From assembly GCA_951635545.1 (NCBI GenBank), contig OX620685.1:1798001-1862000 (forward strand): a stretch of DNA of 64,000 nt, read 5' to 3'. Made by a program: the position numbers and the translations under genes. Shown here piece after piece: positions 26,793 to 36,550 of this stretch. Position 1 is the first letter of the stretch. Each line of letters opens with the position of its first letter. The notes below the pieces were generated by a model. The model was not told where the DNA came from and searched no databases. It was given only the letters and a program-made list of their open reading frames with translations. Source of the stretch: CAG-873 sp910578365 (GTDB taxonomy: Bacteria; Bacteroidota; Bacteroidia; Bacteroidales; Muribaculaceae).

Positions 26793-26972
26793 ATGGCAAT
26801 GACAATTAAAACATCCCCCGAACTTTGGGGCGAAGATGCAAGAATCTTCACCGAGGAAGCGGAGCGCAATGGCAAATTGCCTACGCCAAAGCTCTCGGAA
26901 TCGCAACGTAAGGTGCTTTCCACCATGTTGGAGAGCGCCAAGAACATTATATTCCCTCCCCGCAAAGGCTGA
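26793..26972 (+). CDS. Small protein, possible antitoxin of GNAT pair
   Basis: 59 residues (begins MAMTIKTSPELWGEDARI, ends FPPRKG). A Shine-Dalgarno-like AAAAGGAG 10 nt before the ATG is unusual for this genome. No family was recognised. It is charged and helix-rich, and ends 2 bp before the acetyltransferase gene. Its size and position fit the antitoxin of a GNAT toxin-antitoxin pair, although a ribbon-helix-helix motif is not evident. The patch is AT-richer than its surroundings, suggesting transfer. Confidence 0.65.
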   Translation: MAMTIKTSPELWGEDARIFTEEAERNGKLPTPKLSESQRKVLSTMLESAKNIIFPPRKG

Positions 26973-26974
26973 CA

Positions 26975-27580
26975 ATGGCTGAATATAGTTTCGTAGAGAA
27001 CACCTTTATGGTGCCTTATACCAAGGAGGTCGCAGATTACTGTGACCCCTTTTCTTGTGGAGATGAGGATCTCGACGATTTCTTCAGCCATGATGTATTT
27101 CTTTATGAGGAGGAATTGCTTGGCAAAACCTATTGTTGGATAAGCCGGGAGAATCAGCGTGAAATTGTGGCGATAGCCACACTATCATACGACGGCATAA
27201 AGACCTATACGCTTGACAATCCGTCTCGGAATGCCCTCCAGCGAAAGATACCACAGCAAAAGCGCCATCGTAGTTATCCGGCGGTATTGATTGGTCGTCT
27301 CGGTGTGAACAAGGCTTTTCAAGGACATGGATTGAATATAGGTACTCAACTCATAGATGCCCTCAAGTACTGGTTTGTGGATGAGAATAATAAGGCGGCT
27401 TGCCGCTATATGCTCGTTGATGCTTACAACACGGAGTCAACTATCCATTATTATATTAAGAATGGATTTAAGCCCCTCTATAAGTCAGAGCAAAGCGAAA
27501 AAGACGCTTTCGGAATATCAGAAGACGATGCACTGAGAAGCCGCGTCATGTTCTTCGACTTGAAGATGATTACAGCATAA
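26975..27580 (+). CDS. GNAT acetyltransferase, possible TacT-like toxin
   Basis: 201 residues. The acetyl-CoA loop reads GVNKAFQGHGLNIG, preceded by VLIGRL and followed by LVDAYNTESTIHYYIKNGFKP. The N-terminal FSCGDEDLDDFF motif is typical of GNAT toxins that acetylate aminoacyl-tRNA (TacT/AtaT type) and of related orphan GNATs. The upstream 59-residue ORF, 2 bp away, would be the antitoxin. The role is inferred from motif and layout only. Confidence 0.8.
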   Translation: MAEYSFVENTFMVPYTKEVADYCDPFSCGDEDLDDFFSHDVFLYEEELLGKTYCWISRENQREIVAIATLSYDGIKTYTLDNPSRNALQRKIPQQKRHRSYPAVLIGRLGVNKAFQGHGLNIGTQLIDALKYWFVDENNKAACRYMLVDAYNTESTIHYYIKNGFKPLYKSEQSEKDAFGISEDDALRSRVMFFDLKMITA

Positions 27581-27758
27581 CTTTTGCATTTTCTGTATTA
27601 TCCGCATTTTATCCACAAATAATAGGGATGTAGAATATCTGAAATACGACCAAAAATATTCTTGTAAAACTCAATTCCCCAATGTTTCTCAACAATACAT
27701 ATTAAGGCAGATTATAATATAAAATATTGCTGTCCGATAAAAAACTTTGATAATCATG

Positions 27759-27789
27759 TTGGTATAATGCCGGGAAATAATTATCTTTG
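27759..27789 (+). promoter_or_regulatory. Promoter of the RyR/TIR/CHAT operon
   Basis: TTGG (27759-27762), 19 nt, TATCTTTG (27782-27789), 27 nt before the ATG at 27817. The -7 box is a perfect match. It is the only strong promoter seen before the operon that runs to 41492. Confidence 0.65.
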
Positions 27790-27816
27790 CATTTATCGAA
27801 CCAACAATGATTTGCA

Positions 27817-28729
27817 ATGGCAGCAGACGGCATACACACCGCGGCCGGCGCACAAGCCGCGACATCGGAAATAACCAGTATCAGTGATTTTGTAAGCACA
27901 CCGCGCTTTCTGGACGGCGACCCCGGACCGGCAACCGAATGGCCGGCCATGTTCCAGATGGTAGGATGGAGCGTCTGCGCTGCTGTCGGGGCGATACTGC
28001 TGGCACTGCTGCTGTGTGCGTTCAGCCGACGGTTTACGCGTCGTATCAGCGACTTGCGTCTGCAAGTGCTGTTCACCATAGCGTGGCTGGCGAACTTTGT
28101 GGTCTACGACACAGGCATGTGTACCGGGCAGGTATGGTCGCTCGTTACCAATGCTCCTATGGCGATACTGCATGCGTTCGGAGCCTTTATTCTCGACAGC
28201 GACATAAGCGAGATTCATAGCCCGTTCTGCGACAGCTGGATATACATGCTGCTGTTCTCGCTGTCGCACGCCTTTGCGGCCATGGTGAGCATGCTGTTTG
28301 TAATAAAGCACTTCGGCTTCAATATAATGGCGCGTCTGAAAATGTACATGACCTCCATGTTCGGTTCGCGGGTCGACGCCACATTTGTGTTCTGGGGCTT
28401 CAACGAAGCCATCTGCCGTATGGCCGAGAGCATACTCAGCCACTTCAGTGGCAAAAATGAACGTTGCCGCATAATCATTGTTAAAACCGACCGCACCGAC
28501 GATGACAACCCCGAGAGCCGTACCGATGTAGGACGCATATTCGAACTGCTGTCGCTGCGAAACTCCGAAATGGAGCGCCTGCAGCAGCTGCAGTGCCTTA
28601 CCACAGGCACTTATGTGAATATGTCGCTGGTAAACATGCAATCGGCTGCCGACAGCGATGTGCTGGGTGCCGAACTGAAACTGAACTCGCTCAAACGTAT
28701 ACTGTCCCGCGGCAACGGAGTGTGGCGTC
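27817..28729 (+). pseudogene. N-terminal half of IS-split membrane Rossmann/RyR protein
   Basis: About 304 residues. Up to four membrane segments (about residues 48-68, 85-105, 115-130 and 145-165) are followed by a Rossmann start like TrkA-N/RCK domains (ATFVFWGFNEAICRM; IIIVKTDRTDDD). An IS3-family element then interrupts the gene; reading on gives a stop after PEKY. Joining this piece to 30386-31899 restores one frame of 808 codons (2427 bp with stop). It is the first gene of the operon and may still yield a truncated membrane protein. Confidence 0.8.
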
Positions 28730-28837
28730 CTGAAAAATATTGACGGGTCAGAGGGTTTGAGATTATGAATGAATGTTAAACAGTCCGAAGACTGTGGAGA
28801 CATGCAGGTATGAGCCTGAGATCCCCGAGGTTGGGGT

Positions 28838-28872
28838 AAAATCCTCCGGGGCTCGATGCCCCGGGGATTTTT
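28838..28872. terminator. Strong bidirectional hairpin in IS3 region
   Basis: AAAATCC.CCGGGGC / GCCCCGG.GGATTTTT with loop TCGAT and A/T tracts on both sides. It probably ends transposase transcription and would also stop transcription coming from the operon promoter. Confidence 0.8.
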
Positions 28873-28940
28873 GAGACTTGCAGTGCAATCACCGTCAGTC
28901 CCGTCGGTTGGGGTATGCAAAAGTACTGAAAAATCTTGAC

Positions 28941-29822
28941 TCATGCAGATTTCAGGTAATATTTTTTCCAGAGCTTACGTCCGGGTACCGCTCCGCGATG
29001 CACTTCATCGGGAGTCAGCATGCCGAGACTGAGGTGCGGTCGGCGGGTATGGTAAGTGTTGATTACATCCTCCAGCACCTGCCGTATGTTGTCCTTCCTT
29101 ACGTCCATATGCTTCAGAAACTCCTCTTTAAGTATGCCGTTTACCCTTTCGGCAATTCCGTTGTTACGTGGGTCGTGCCCTTCCGTCATGCTGATTCGGG
29201 CGTGGCGTCTACGAAGCATTTCCACGTAGGGTTTGGCACAATACTGAAGTCCCTTGTCCGAGTGGTGTATGGGATGCTGACCTCTCCTGCATTGCCTGAA
29301 AGCCATCTTCAATGCCGTCATGGCGTTCTCATGCCGCATGTTATCGGCAATCTCCCATCCCACTATTTTCTTCGAATAGGCATCCGTAATCAGAAACAGA
29401 TAGTAAAATGTATTCTGATCAGGAAGCCATATATATGTTATGTCGCTTACCCACAACTGGTTTATGTCATCAGGCGCGAAGTCTTTCCGTAGATCCGGAT
29501 AGACCTTCATTCCGTGATCGGAGAAGGTTGTCCTTGTCCTGCGGACTCGGGGACGTATCAGAAGATTATGCCTGTTCATGATATCGAACAGGCGGTCACG
29601 GCCTATGTCGAGACAGAACTCCTTACGTAACCTGTCCTTCATCTTTCTGACTCCGAGTGCCGGAAGATCCTCTCGTATCGAGCGAACGCATTCCAGGATG
29701 CGGTCTTCGTCAATGGCATCCTTGAACGACCTTTTGAAAAAGGCATACCACGCTTGTTTAGTCACCCCAAGCAACCCGCATGCCTCGCTGACACTCAGGT
29801 CACGGGACATGCGCAAGCGCAT
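28941..29822 (-). CDS. IS3-family transposase OrfB
   Basis: 293 residues. The rve integrase core shows QLWVSDITYIWLPD (first Asp), LITDAYSKKIVGWEI, HHSDKGLQYCAKPY (second Asp) and NGIAERVNGILKEEFL (Glu). The HTH_21-like N-terminus includes LGVRKMKDRLRKE. Its start lies 2 bp from the orfA stop, so it is read by coupling or frameshift. Intact. Confidence 0.92.
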   Translation of the reverse strand: MRLRMSRDLSVSEACGLLGVTKQAWYAFFKRSFKDAIDEDRILECVRSIREDLPALGVRKMKDRLRKEFCLDIGRDRLFDIMNRHNLLIRPRVRRTRTTFSDHGMKVYPDLRKDFAPDDINQLWVSDITYIWLPDQNTFYYLFLITDAYSKKIVGWEIADNMRHENAMTALKMAFRQCRRGQHPIHHSDKGLQYCAKPYVEMLRRRHARISMTEGHDPRNNGIAERVNGILKEEFLKHMDVRKDNIRQVLEDVINTYHTRRPHLSLGMLTPDEVHRGAVPGRKLWKKYYLKSA

Positions 29823-29824
29823 GG

Positions 29825-30325
29825 CTACTTGGTAGTTGATTTTTTTGACTGCGCAGGCTTTACAAGCTTCTTGTATTCGGCGATGACACCACTCTGGAAC
29901 TCTTCACGCAGCTCTGCCTTTTTCCTGTCAGCCTCCAGTTTCTCTATCTTTCTGGTGGCGGCGTTTAACTTGCGTGTTAGATCCAGTATGGTCTGCTCGG
30001 TATCCGTGAGCCTGGTAGTGGGAGAGGTTTTCTTTGTCATTCCTTTCTTTTTTGTCGTTTGTGCCGGAGTTGCCAGGGACGATATGGCCTTTGTTGTCCG
30101 GCATCCGGAGCCGGGAATTAATGCTCCCGTCATGCGGCGCAGCCATTTGCTGATGCTTGACCGTGTGCCGCGATAGTCCGGGATTGCATTTACTATTGTA
30201 AACAATGTCCCGACCGCAAAATTGTATTCCTCGTCAATCTGACTGAAACTTTTTCCGCTGCTGTGCCAGGCATTGATTGCCGAAATCTGAGATTCGTCCC
30301 AGAATTTTTTGTTTTCTTCACACAT
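29825..30325 (-). CDS. IS3-family OrfA, DNA-binding
   Basis: 166 residues. A helix-turn-helix-like N-terminus (AINAWHSSGKSFSQIDEEYN, SISKWLRRM) is followed by a Lys/Thr-rich linker and a C-terminal leucine-heptad coiled coil (LDLTRKLNAATRKIEKLEA). It should bind the IS ends and multimerise with OrfB. Confidence 0.85.
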   Translation of the reverse strand: MCEENKKFWDESQISAINAWHSSGKSFSQIDEEYNFAVGTLFTIVNAIPDYRGTRSSISKWLRRMTGALIPGSGCRTTKAISSLATPAQTTKKKGMTKKTSPTTRLTDTEQTILDLTRKLNAATRKIEKLEADRKKAELREEFQSGVIAEYKKLVKPAQSKKSTTK

Positions 30326-30385
30326 TTTACTAAAAAATGTTGAATCTGACGGTCAACACTTTTCCGGACTAGACAGGAGGGCGTC

Positions 30386-31899
30386 TGCACATGCTTTTCC
30401 TGTCGGACGACGAAACCGCAAACCTCCACGCTGTATCGCTGCTGCTCAACGACATTACCGTAAAGGCTCTCGCCGACGACTGTGCCGGCTGCAGCTGTGT
30501 CGACAAGGTGGTGTTTCACTGCCATGCCCGCTACAACAGCATACACCGCGTGATTGAGGACCGCAATCCGCTCAAAGGCATTAAGGTGAAGGTGGTCGAC
30601 TCGTCGCACATCAACGTAGAGATGCTCAAGCAGAATCCGGCCCTGCAGCCGGTGAACTTTGTCGATGTCGGGGCCGACGGTTACGTATCGTCGGCGTTCA
30701 ATGCTCTGGTGGTAGGATTCAGCGAGGTAGGGCAGGACTCGGTGCGCTTCCTTTACGAGTTCGGCGCATTTGTGGGTAGCGGCGATTCCGCACATACCGG
30801 GCGCTCGCCATTCAGGCTTCATGTGGTCGACAAACACATGGATGACCTTGCAGGCAGTTTTGTGCTGGATGCCCCGGCTATAAAGCTATCGATTCCGTTT
30901 GTTCCGGGCAGAGAGAATCCGCAGGCACCTATTACACTGCACAAAGCCGACTGCCGCAGCGTAGACTTCTGGCTCAATATAAAAGAATGGATAGGTCACC
31001 TGAATTATGTGGTAGTGGCCACCGACAACGATGAACTGAACATCTCCACCGGCGTGCGCATATTCAAGACCGCCATGAGATACCGCGCCGACATGGACCG
31101 CCTGTGTATACTCATGCGCGTGCATAACGATGACGACGGCCACATAACCCGTATAGTAAGCCATTATAACCGCCTTTGGGCCGCTCAGAGCCATGCCTGC
31201 GATGAAAAACACTTCCATCAGAATTCCATTGGCTTGCACCACCAAGTGCAGCTGCCGCTGTACCTCTTCGGCCTGGACAAGGAAACTTATACCTACGCAA
31301 ACATAATCGACGAGGCACACGAGCGGCAGGCCATCGAATTCACCGAGCGCTACGAGGCCTCGACTGTGCCCGGTTACAGATACTCCCCGGACGATTCAGG
31401 CAAAGCATGGATACGCAATTATGTCGACAAAATGCAGCTCGACGGCAAGTGGGCCGGTTTTTATCCTACCTTCAGCGCTCTTATGGCTCTGCGGCGTACA
31501 CGCGGACAGGATATGGCCAACAGCATGCACTGCCTCACCAAACGCATTCTGGCCGAAACCGCCATGCGCAAGGCCGGATATCCCGACTTTGAGTGGAGCC
31601 GGCTGACCCGCGACTGCAAGACCACACACTACAGCTTGCGAAGCGGCGAACCGCTCGACCCGGCCATTGCGCGCATACTCGAAGCGCTGGCCAAGACAGA
31701 GCATCTGCGCTGGAATGCCTCGCACGAAATTCTCGGTTACGAATGTAAGGGAAATCCGGATTACAAAGACGAGATAAGACTGCACCACGGCTGCATCACA
31801 GCCTGGGAGAACCTCAATGAAGAAATCCGCAGCTACGACTGCAACGTAGTTGACGTGAGCCTCGATATATTCAGCCCCGACAGACCGATAAAAAAATGA
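30386..31899 (+). pseudogene. C-terminal half of IS-split Rossmann/RyR protein
   Basis: About 504 residues; the first internal ATG is at 30391. It continues the host gene: MLFLSDDETANLHAVSLLLN (RCK-like nucleotide-fold segment), VDVGADGYVSSAFNALVVGF, a second alpha/beta stretch (YVVVATDNDELN), and an RyR-type domain at the end (ALAKTEHLRWNASHEILGY ... HHGCITAWENL ... YDCNVVDVSL). It overlaps the PrsW-like gene by 4 bp (ATGA). Without its own promoter it would be expressed only by read-through. It might be translated as a soluble fragment. Confidence 0.8.
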
Positions 31900-32597
31900 A
31901 CGAACTATATCTTAAAATAATTGCCGCCGTAGCACCTGCAGTAGTGCTGGCCGTGACACTGATACGCAAAGACCGCCGCCCCGAGCCGCTGAAGTGGCTG
32001 CTGGCGGCCATCGGCCTGGGTGTGCTCGCCGGGCCGGCGGTGATACTGATAGGCAATCTGGTACTGCCCGACATTCCCGCCGATACTTTCATGGGCGCTT
32101 TTCTCACTTCGTTTGTCAATGCCGCCATACCCGAAGAAATGCTCAAATTTCTGGCACTATATCTGATAGCGTCGCAATGCCGTCACTTCGACGAAGTATT
32201 CGACTGCGTGGTCTATGCCGTATGCATAGGCATGGGTTTTGCCGGACTTGAAAATATATTGTACCTTATAGGCTCGGACGACGAATGGCTGGTTGTGGGA
32301 GTGGCGCGGGCGTTGCTGTCGGTGCCGGCACATTACTTCTTTGCCGTTATCATGGGCTCGTTCTTTGCCCTTGGCTGGTTCGACAGGGGCAACCGCAAAT
32401 TCTACCACACGGCAGCGTTGCTGTTGCCGATTGTAGTATACGGTCTGTACGACACCTTGTGTTTCTCCATAAGCCTTGATACAGATTTCAGCGCTCTGCT
32501 GCTGCTTGCCTTCTTTGTCGGCTTCCGCTATATCCGCCGCTATGTGAAATCGCTCACCCGCTCAATGCTCAAACTCGATGAATATGGCACAGAATAA
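31896..32597 (+). CDS. PrsW-like intramembrane protease
   Basis: 233 residues with about seven membrane segments. The PrsW/CPBP-type signature is the Glu pair in NAAIPEEMLKFLALYLI, then CRHFDEVFDCVVYAVCIGMGFAGLENILYL and a late His (PAHYFFAVIMGSFFALG). PrsW of Bacillus cleaves an anti-sigma factor in the membrane. Here it lies inside an operon with CHAT and TIR proteins, so a regulatory cleavage role is likely (inference). It overlaps the next gene by 20 bp. Confidence 0.85.
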   Translation: MNELYLKIIAAVAPAVVLAVTLIRKDRRPEPLKWLLAAIGLGVLAGPAVILIGNLVLPDIPADTFMGAFLTSFVNAAIPEEMLKFLALYLIASQCRHFDEVFDCVVYAVCIGMGFAGLENILYLIGSDDEWLVVGVARALLSVPAHYFFAVIMGSFFALGWFDRGNRKFYHTAALLLPIVVYGLYDTLCFSISLDTDFSALLLLAFFVGFRYIRRYVKSLTRSMLKLDEYGTE

Positions 32598-35500
32598 ACT
32601 ACTGATATATATAGCCATGACGCTGCTGCCGTGTGCGGCTTTGGCTCAGTCGAAGAGGTCCGACGCGTATTTCGGCGACGGTGTGGAACTGTACCGCAGC
32701 GGACAGTACGAGCAGGCAATACCGTATTTCGAAAAGGCCTGGGAACTCGACCGGCGTGAAATCGCGCCGGAGTCGAACCGCTATATTTACAGCCGTTCGT
32801 GGCTGGCAAGCTGCTATTATAAATCGGGCAACAAAGCCAAGGCCCGCGAACTGTCGGCTTTCGATTGCGATATGGAGCCGGTCGACCGCCGTCTGACCGT
32901 GGAGGCTGACCGCGAGGGCGACATGTCGAACCGGGCTTATATGGCCGGTGATATCGACGGCGCGATACAGCATGCCCTCAGATGCCTGGAACTGGAGCGC
33001 AAGATGCCGGGCGATATTTCGTTTCATATCACCGGATCCTATGCTCAGCTCGGCGACCTGTATATGCGTGTGCCGGATGCCCGCTCGGCACTGAAGTACT
33101 ATAATGAGGGCGTGCAGATAGTAAGGAAACTGAACTGCGAAAGCAGTATAATGCTTTTCCAACTGCTGATGGGGCGCTCGCATGCCTCGCTGATGCTGGG
33201 CGATGCCGCAATGGCCGGGCGCGATGCCGACGAGCTTATTGCCATAGCCCGGACCGAACTCGCCGAAAACGGCAACGAATACCCCATGGCCTTGGTAAAC
33301 AGTCTGCTAGGGCAAGTGGCCTTGGCCAACCAACAGTTCGGCGAAGCCGGCGATATGGTGGCGCGGGCCTTAAAGAGTTTTGTCGCCATGTATTCGGAAC
33401 CGGACGAAGAGATAATTATCCATATCATCGACTGCCTTACCACATTGTCGATGCTGGGCAGGTACGACGACAGCATAGCGCTGATAAAGGCTGGCATAGC
33501 GCAGGTCGAGGCCAATGGCGCCGACAGCAGGCATCTGGGCATACTTTACTCGTATATGGGTGAGTTCTCCGCAACCGTCGAGGAAAGCATTGTGTATCTG
33601 CGCAAGAGCCTGTCGCTGCTCGAGGGCAAAGGCAACGAAGCCGACTATTATCCGGTGGCGGCTTTGCTTGCTAAAATAACCGACCGTGCCGAGTCGGTTT
33701 CGATATATAATTCAATCATAGACTATTGCAGGAGAAATGGAATCGAGAGCGGCTTCATGCGCAATGCCCTGATGTCGTTGGGTGATATATACGACAGAGA
33801 GGGGCGCTATGACCTTGCCATAGATTATTATCTTGAAATATTCGATTTGCTCGGGCCGGACAAAGATAACCCCGACCGATTGCTGACGGTGGTGAAGTTC
33901 GCCACAATCGCCCTCAAATACATGATTGCATATCAGGGCGAATTTACCGGCGAAATCCGGGGCTTCAATCTGGCCGAAGAATTTTCCGAAACATTCAGCC
34001 GCTTTAGCGGCGGCATGCAGTCGCAGGGCATTTCGTTCTTTACCAGTCGTGGCATAGGCCCTGTGCAGATTGCCGACGCCATGCTTTCGTTCTACCGTCT
34101 GCTCTTGAGTAAAGCCACCATCAACCCGGTAATATCCTGGAGCGAAATGGAGCGGCAGTTGAGTCTGCTCTGCGACGGACTGACAGAAATATATGGCTAC
34201 GACCACCATATATGCAACGATGCTATGGCTGCCCTGGCCCATGTGAAATATGTGCAGGGCGATTACAAAAGCGCTATCGATAGTATCAACGCTATAATAA
34301 CACGGGTGCAGAAAGCCGGCGGAGAAGTCGAAAACTATCGCCACGACCTGGCCTATTACCAGTATGACAGCGGCGACACCGCCGGAGCCTACGAAAACTT
34401 TGAGGCGGGCTACAACTTCAACAAAAATCTCATACTCGCCAATTACCGCTGGATGACCCTTGAGGAGCGCGACGCCTATACCCGCACACATCGTGGAAAT
34501 ATCGACAACATACCGCATTATGCCGCCCTTACGCCATCCGACAGCCGCTATGCAGCCTTGGCCTATAATGCGTTGCTCTTCTCCAAAGGTCTGCTGCTGA
34601 ACTCTACCATAGAGCTTTCGCGCCTGCTGCAGGAGGCCGGCGACAAAGAAACCCTTTCGATGCTTGACAGGTGGCGCTCGGCGAATCAGAAGTACCGCAG
34701 GGCGCAGGACGAGGAGCATCCCGACGCCGAGAAGTTCAAAGCGCAATGCGAACAACTCGAACGCCGGCTGATGGAGCGCTCGACCGTGTATGGCGACTAT
34801 ACAGCCGGCCTGACTGTGGAATACCCGCAGGTGCAGCAGGCTCTGGGCCGGAACGATGTGGCCGTGGAATTCTTTTCGTATCGGCTCGATGCGCGTTCGC
34901 TTATGTACGGAGCGCTGCTGCTGACGGCTGACCGTGCGCCGATATATGTGCCCGTGGGCATCGACAGCGACTGGAGCGGAATGATGGCCGACTGCTATAA
35001 GTCGCCCGAGCTGTTCAACACCATATTTGCCGGACTGAAGCAGTACTTGCCCCGGCGCGATGCAGGCAGCATATACTTTGCCGCCGATGGCGTGCTGCAT
35101 ACTCTCGCAATAGAGAATATGAGCGGAGCCGAGGACTACGATTTCCGCCGCCTGTCGTCGACACGTGAGCTTGCCTTGGCTGACGGCGGAGCCGATGCCG
35201 TGTGCCGCATGGCCGTGTACGGCGGCATTAAGTACGGTGTTGGCAAGCTGGCCGAGTACTATCGGACTCCGGGCGACGGAAAACGCGAGTCGGGGGCATT
35301 TCTGGCATATCTGCCCGAAACCGAAGTCGAGGCTGATGATATACATTCGCTGCTCGCCGGCAGAATCAAGGTCGACAGACTTACCGCTGAAAAAGCCACC
35401 GAGACATCGTTCAAGAGTCTGTCGGGTAAGCGTATCGACTTGCTGCACGTGGCCACACACGGCTTTTTCGAACACCCTGCAGTGTCGTCGGATATTTCAC

Positions 35501-35940
35501 AGTTCACAGGGCGAGCCATGGCCTCGTCGGGCCTGTTCTTTGCCGGTGCGCAGAATACGCTCTGGGGCGAGGATACCGGCATGAAAGAAGACGGCATACT
35601 CACGGCCGATGAAATATCGCTGCTCGACTTCCGCGGACTCCGCCTGGCCGTGCTGTCGGCCTGCGATACCGGCAGGGGCCTGTATGATTCCGACGGTGTG
35701 TTCGGCCTTCAGCGCGGATTCAAGCAGGCCGGTACAGGCAGTCTGATGATGTCGCTCTGGAAGGTCGACGACAAGGCCACACAGTTGCTGATGGGCGAAT
35801 TTTACCGCCGGCTGCTTGAAGGAAAAAGCCAGTACGAAGCCCTGCAGGCTGCCCGGCAGACCGTACGCAACAGTTACCCCGACCCGCAATATTGGGCTGC
35901 CTTTGTGCTGGTCGATGCTCTGAATAATATTAAAATTTGA
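32578..35940 (+). CDS. Secreted TPR-CHAT protease 1
   Basis: 1120 residues (ATG at 32578; ATG at 32584 also possible). Signal peptide (LLIYIAMTLLPCAALA), then TPR-like helical repeats over about residues 28-650 (for example LYRSGQYEQAIPYFEKAWEL). A C-terminal CHAT caspase-like domain follows from about residue 780. The His lies in LLHVATHGFF (about H961) and the Cys in LSACDTGRG (about C1029), followed by DGVFGLQRGFKQAG, so both catalytic residues are kept. CHAT proteins are cysteine proteases, often effectors in bacterial defence, usually cytosolic; here the signal peptide points to the periplasm. No lipobox. Confidence 0.88.
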   Translation: MNMAQNKLLIYIAMTLLPCAALAQSKRSDAYFGDGVELYRSGQYEQAIPYFEKAWELDRREIAPESNRYIYSRSWLASCYYKSGNKAKARELSAFDCDMEPVDRRLTVEADREGDMSNRAYMAGDIDGAIQHALRCLELERKMPGDISFHITGSYAQLGDLYMRVPDARSALKYYNEGVQIVRKLNCESSIMLFQLLMGRSHASLMLGDAAMAGRDADELIAIARTELAENGNEYPMALVNSLLGQVALANQQFGEAGDMVARALKSFVAMYSEPDEEIIIHIIDCLTTLSMLGRYDDSIALIKAGIAQVEANGADSRHLGILYSYMGEFSATVEESIVYLRKSLSLLEGKGNEADYYPVAALLAKITDRAESVSIYNSIIDYCRRNGIESGFMRNALMSLGDIYDREGRYDLAIDYYLEIFDLLGPDKDNPDRLLTVVKFATIALKYMIAYQGEFTGEIRGFNLAEEFSETFSRFSGGMQSQGISFFTSRGIGPVQIADAMLSFYRLLLSKATINPVISWSEMERQLSLLCDGLTEIYGYDHHICNDAMAALAHVKYVQGDYKSAIDSINAIITRVQKAGGEVENYRHDLAYYQYDSGDTAGAYENFEAGYNFNKNLILANYRWMTLEERDAYTRTHRGNIDNIPHYAALTPSDSRYAALAYNALLFSKGLLLNSTIELSRLLQEAGDKETLSMLDRWRSANQKYRRAQDEEHPDAEKFKAQCEQLERRLMERSTVYGDYTAGLTVEYPQVQQALGRNDVAVEFFSYRLDARSLMYGALLLTADRAPIYVPVGIDSDWSGMMADCYKSPELFNTIFAGLKQYLPRRDAGSIYFAADGVLHTLAIENMSGAEDYDFRRLSSTRELALADGGADAVCRMAVYGGIKYGVGKLAEYYRTPGDGKRESGAFLAYLPETEVEADDIHSLLAGRIKVDRLTAEKATETSFKSLSGKRIDLLHVATHGFFEHPAVSSDISQFTGRAMASSGLFFAGAQNTLWGEDTGMKEDGILTADEISLLDFRGLRLAVLSACDTGRGLYDSDGVFGLQRGFKQAGTGSLMMSLWKVDDKATQLLMGEFYRRLLEGKSQYEALQAARQTVRNSYPDPQYWAAFVLVDALNNIKI

Positions 35941-35944
35941 ATAT

Positions 35945-36550
35945 ATGCTAAAAAAATCAATCCTTATGGCTGTGCTGATGGCACTTGCCGCCGCAGTGCC
36001 CGCGCTGGCACAGAGTCTTAGCGCAGCCCAGATGAACATTTACTACGGGCATCCCAAAACCGTGACCATGACCAATCAGCAGGGTACGGTGATTACCGAA
36101 CTCGACCGCCAGGGCCGTGTCACCCAGGTCACCCAGGGCAATATGCGCATGACCTATGCCTGGTCTGACGACGGTAAGTCGGTAGAAATGTCGATGTATC
36201 AGGGCCAGAATTTTGTGGATTCCGGCACAATCGAAATCCTGGAGTTCACTCCGGCCCGCTATAAATACAATATTGGCGGAACCACCGAAGTGACCGTAGA
36301 CTTCCGTCCCAACGGCTCGATGGAAAAAATGACCATGGTGAATCCGCAGATGACCGGCTCCATGACCTACTATTACAACAGCGATGACGACATGTATCCC
36401 TGTGCCATCGAGCAGGAGGCCGGCGGCCAGTCGATGAAGGTGGCCATGACCATCGAAGGTACTGATGATCACGGCAATCTTACCGCCTACAGTGGCGAAC
36501 TGATGGGCAACAAACAGGTTACAATCCAGACCATAGAATATTATGAGTAA
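35945..36550 (+). CDS. Secreted small protein with YD/RHS-like repeats
   Basis: 201 residues with signal peptide (ILMAVLMALAAAVPALAQ). The rest is beta-rich and resembles YD/RHS-type repeats (VITELDRQGRVTQVTQGN, TYAWSDDGKSVEMS, VTVDFRPNGSMEKMT, MTYYYNSDDDMYP). Function unknown. It starts 4 bp after CHAT 1 and overlaps the TIR gene by 8 bp, so it is part of the operon and may be a periplasmic partner. Confidence 0.8.
   Translation: MLKKSILMAVLMALAAAVPALAQSLSAAQMNIYYGHPKTVTMTNQQGTVITELDRQGRVTQVTQGNMRMTYAWSDDGKSVEMSMYQGQNFVDSGTIEILEFTPARYKYNIGGTTEVTVDFRPNGSMEKMTMVNPQMTGSMTYYYNSDDDMYPCAIEQEAGGQSMKVAMTIEGTDDHGNLTAYSGELMGNKQVTIQTIEYYE

Larger units (their letters stand above)
28730..30379 (-). mobile_element. 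IS3-family element inside RyR gene
   Basis: orfA (30325-29825) and orfB (29822-28941) run opposite to the host gene. The flanks share GGCGTC (28724-28729 and 30380-30385), and deleting 28730-30385 restores the host frame. The ends are similar (CTGAAAAATATTGACG.GTCAG and, reversed, CCGGAAAAGTGTTGACCGTCAG), but the right side has about 12 extra bases. A third similar motif at 28925 (CTGAAAAATCTTGAC) may be the true end. Exact borders are uncertain by some bases on the right and about 196 on the left. Confidence 0.75.

Noticed and set aside
27817..31899. Two separate genes at 27817-28743 and 30391-31899
   Set aside because: Removing the IS3 region joins them in one frame with a shared GGCGTC at the junction, so they are halves of one gene.
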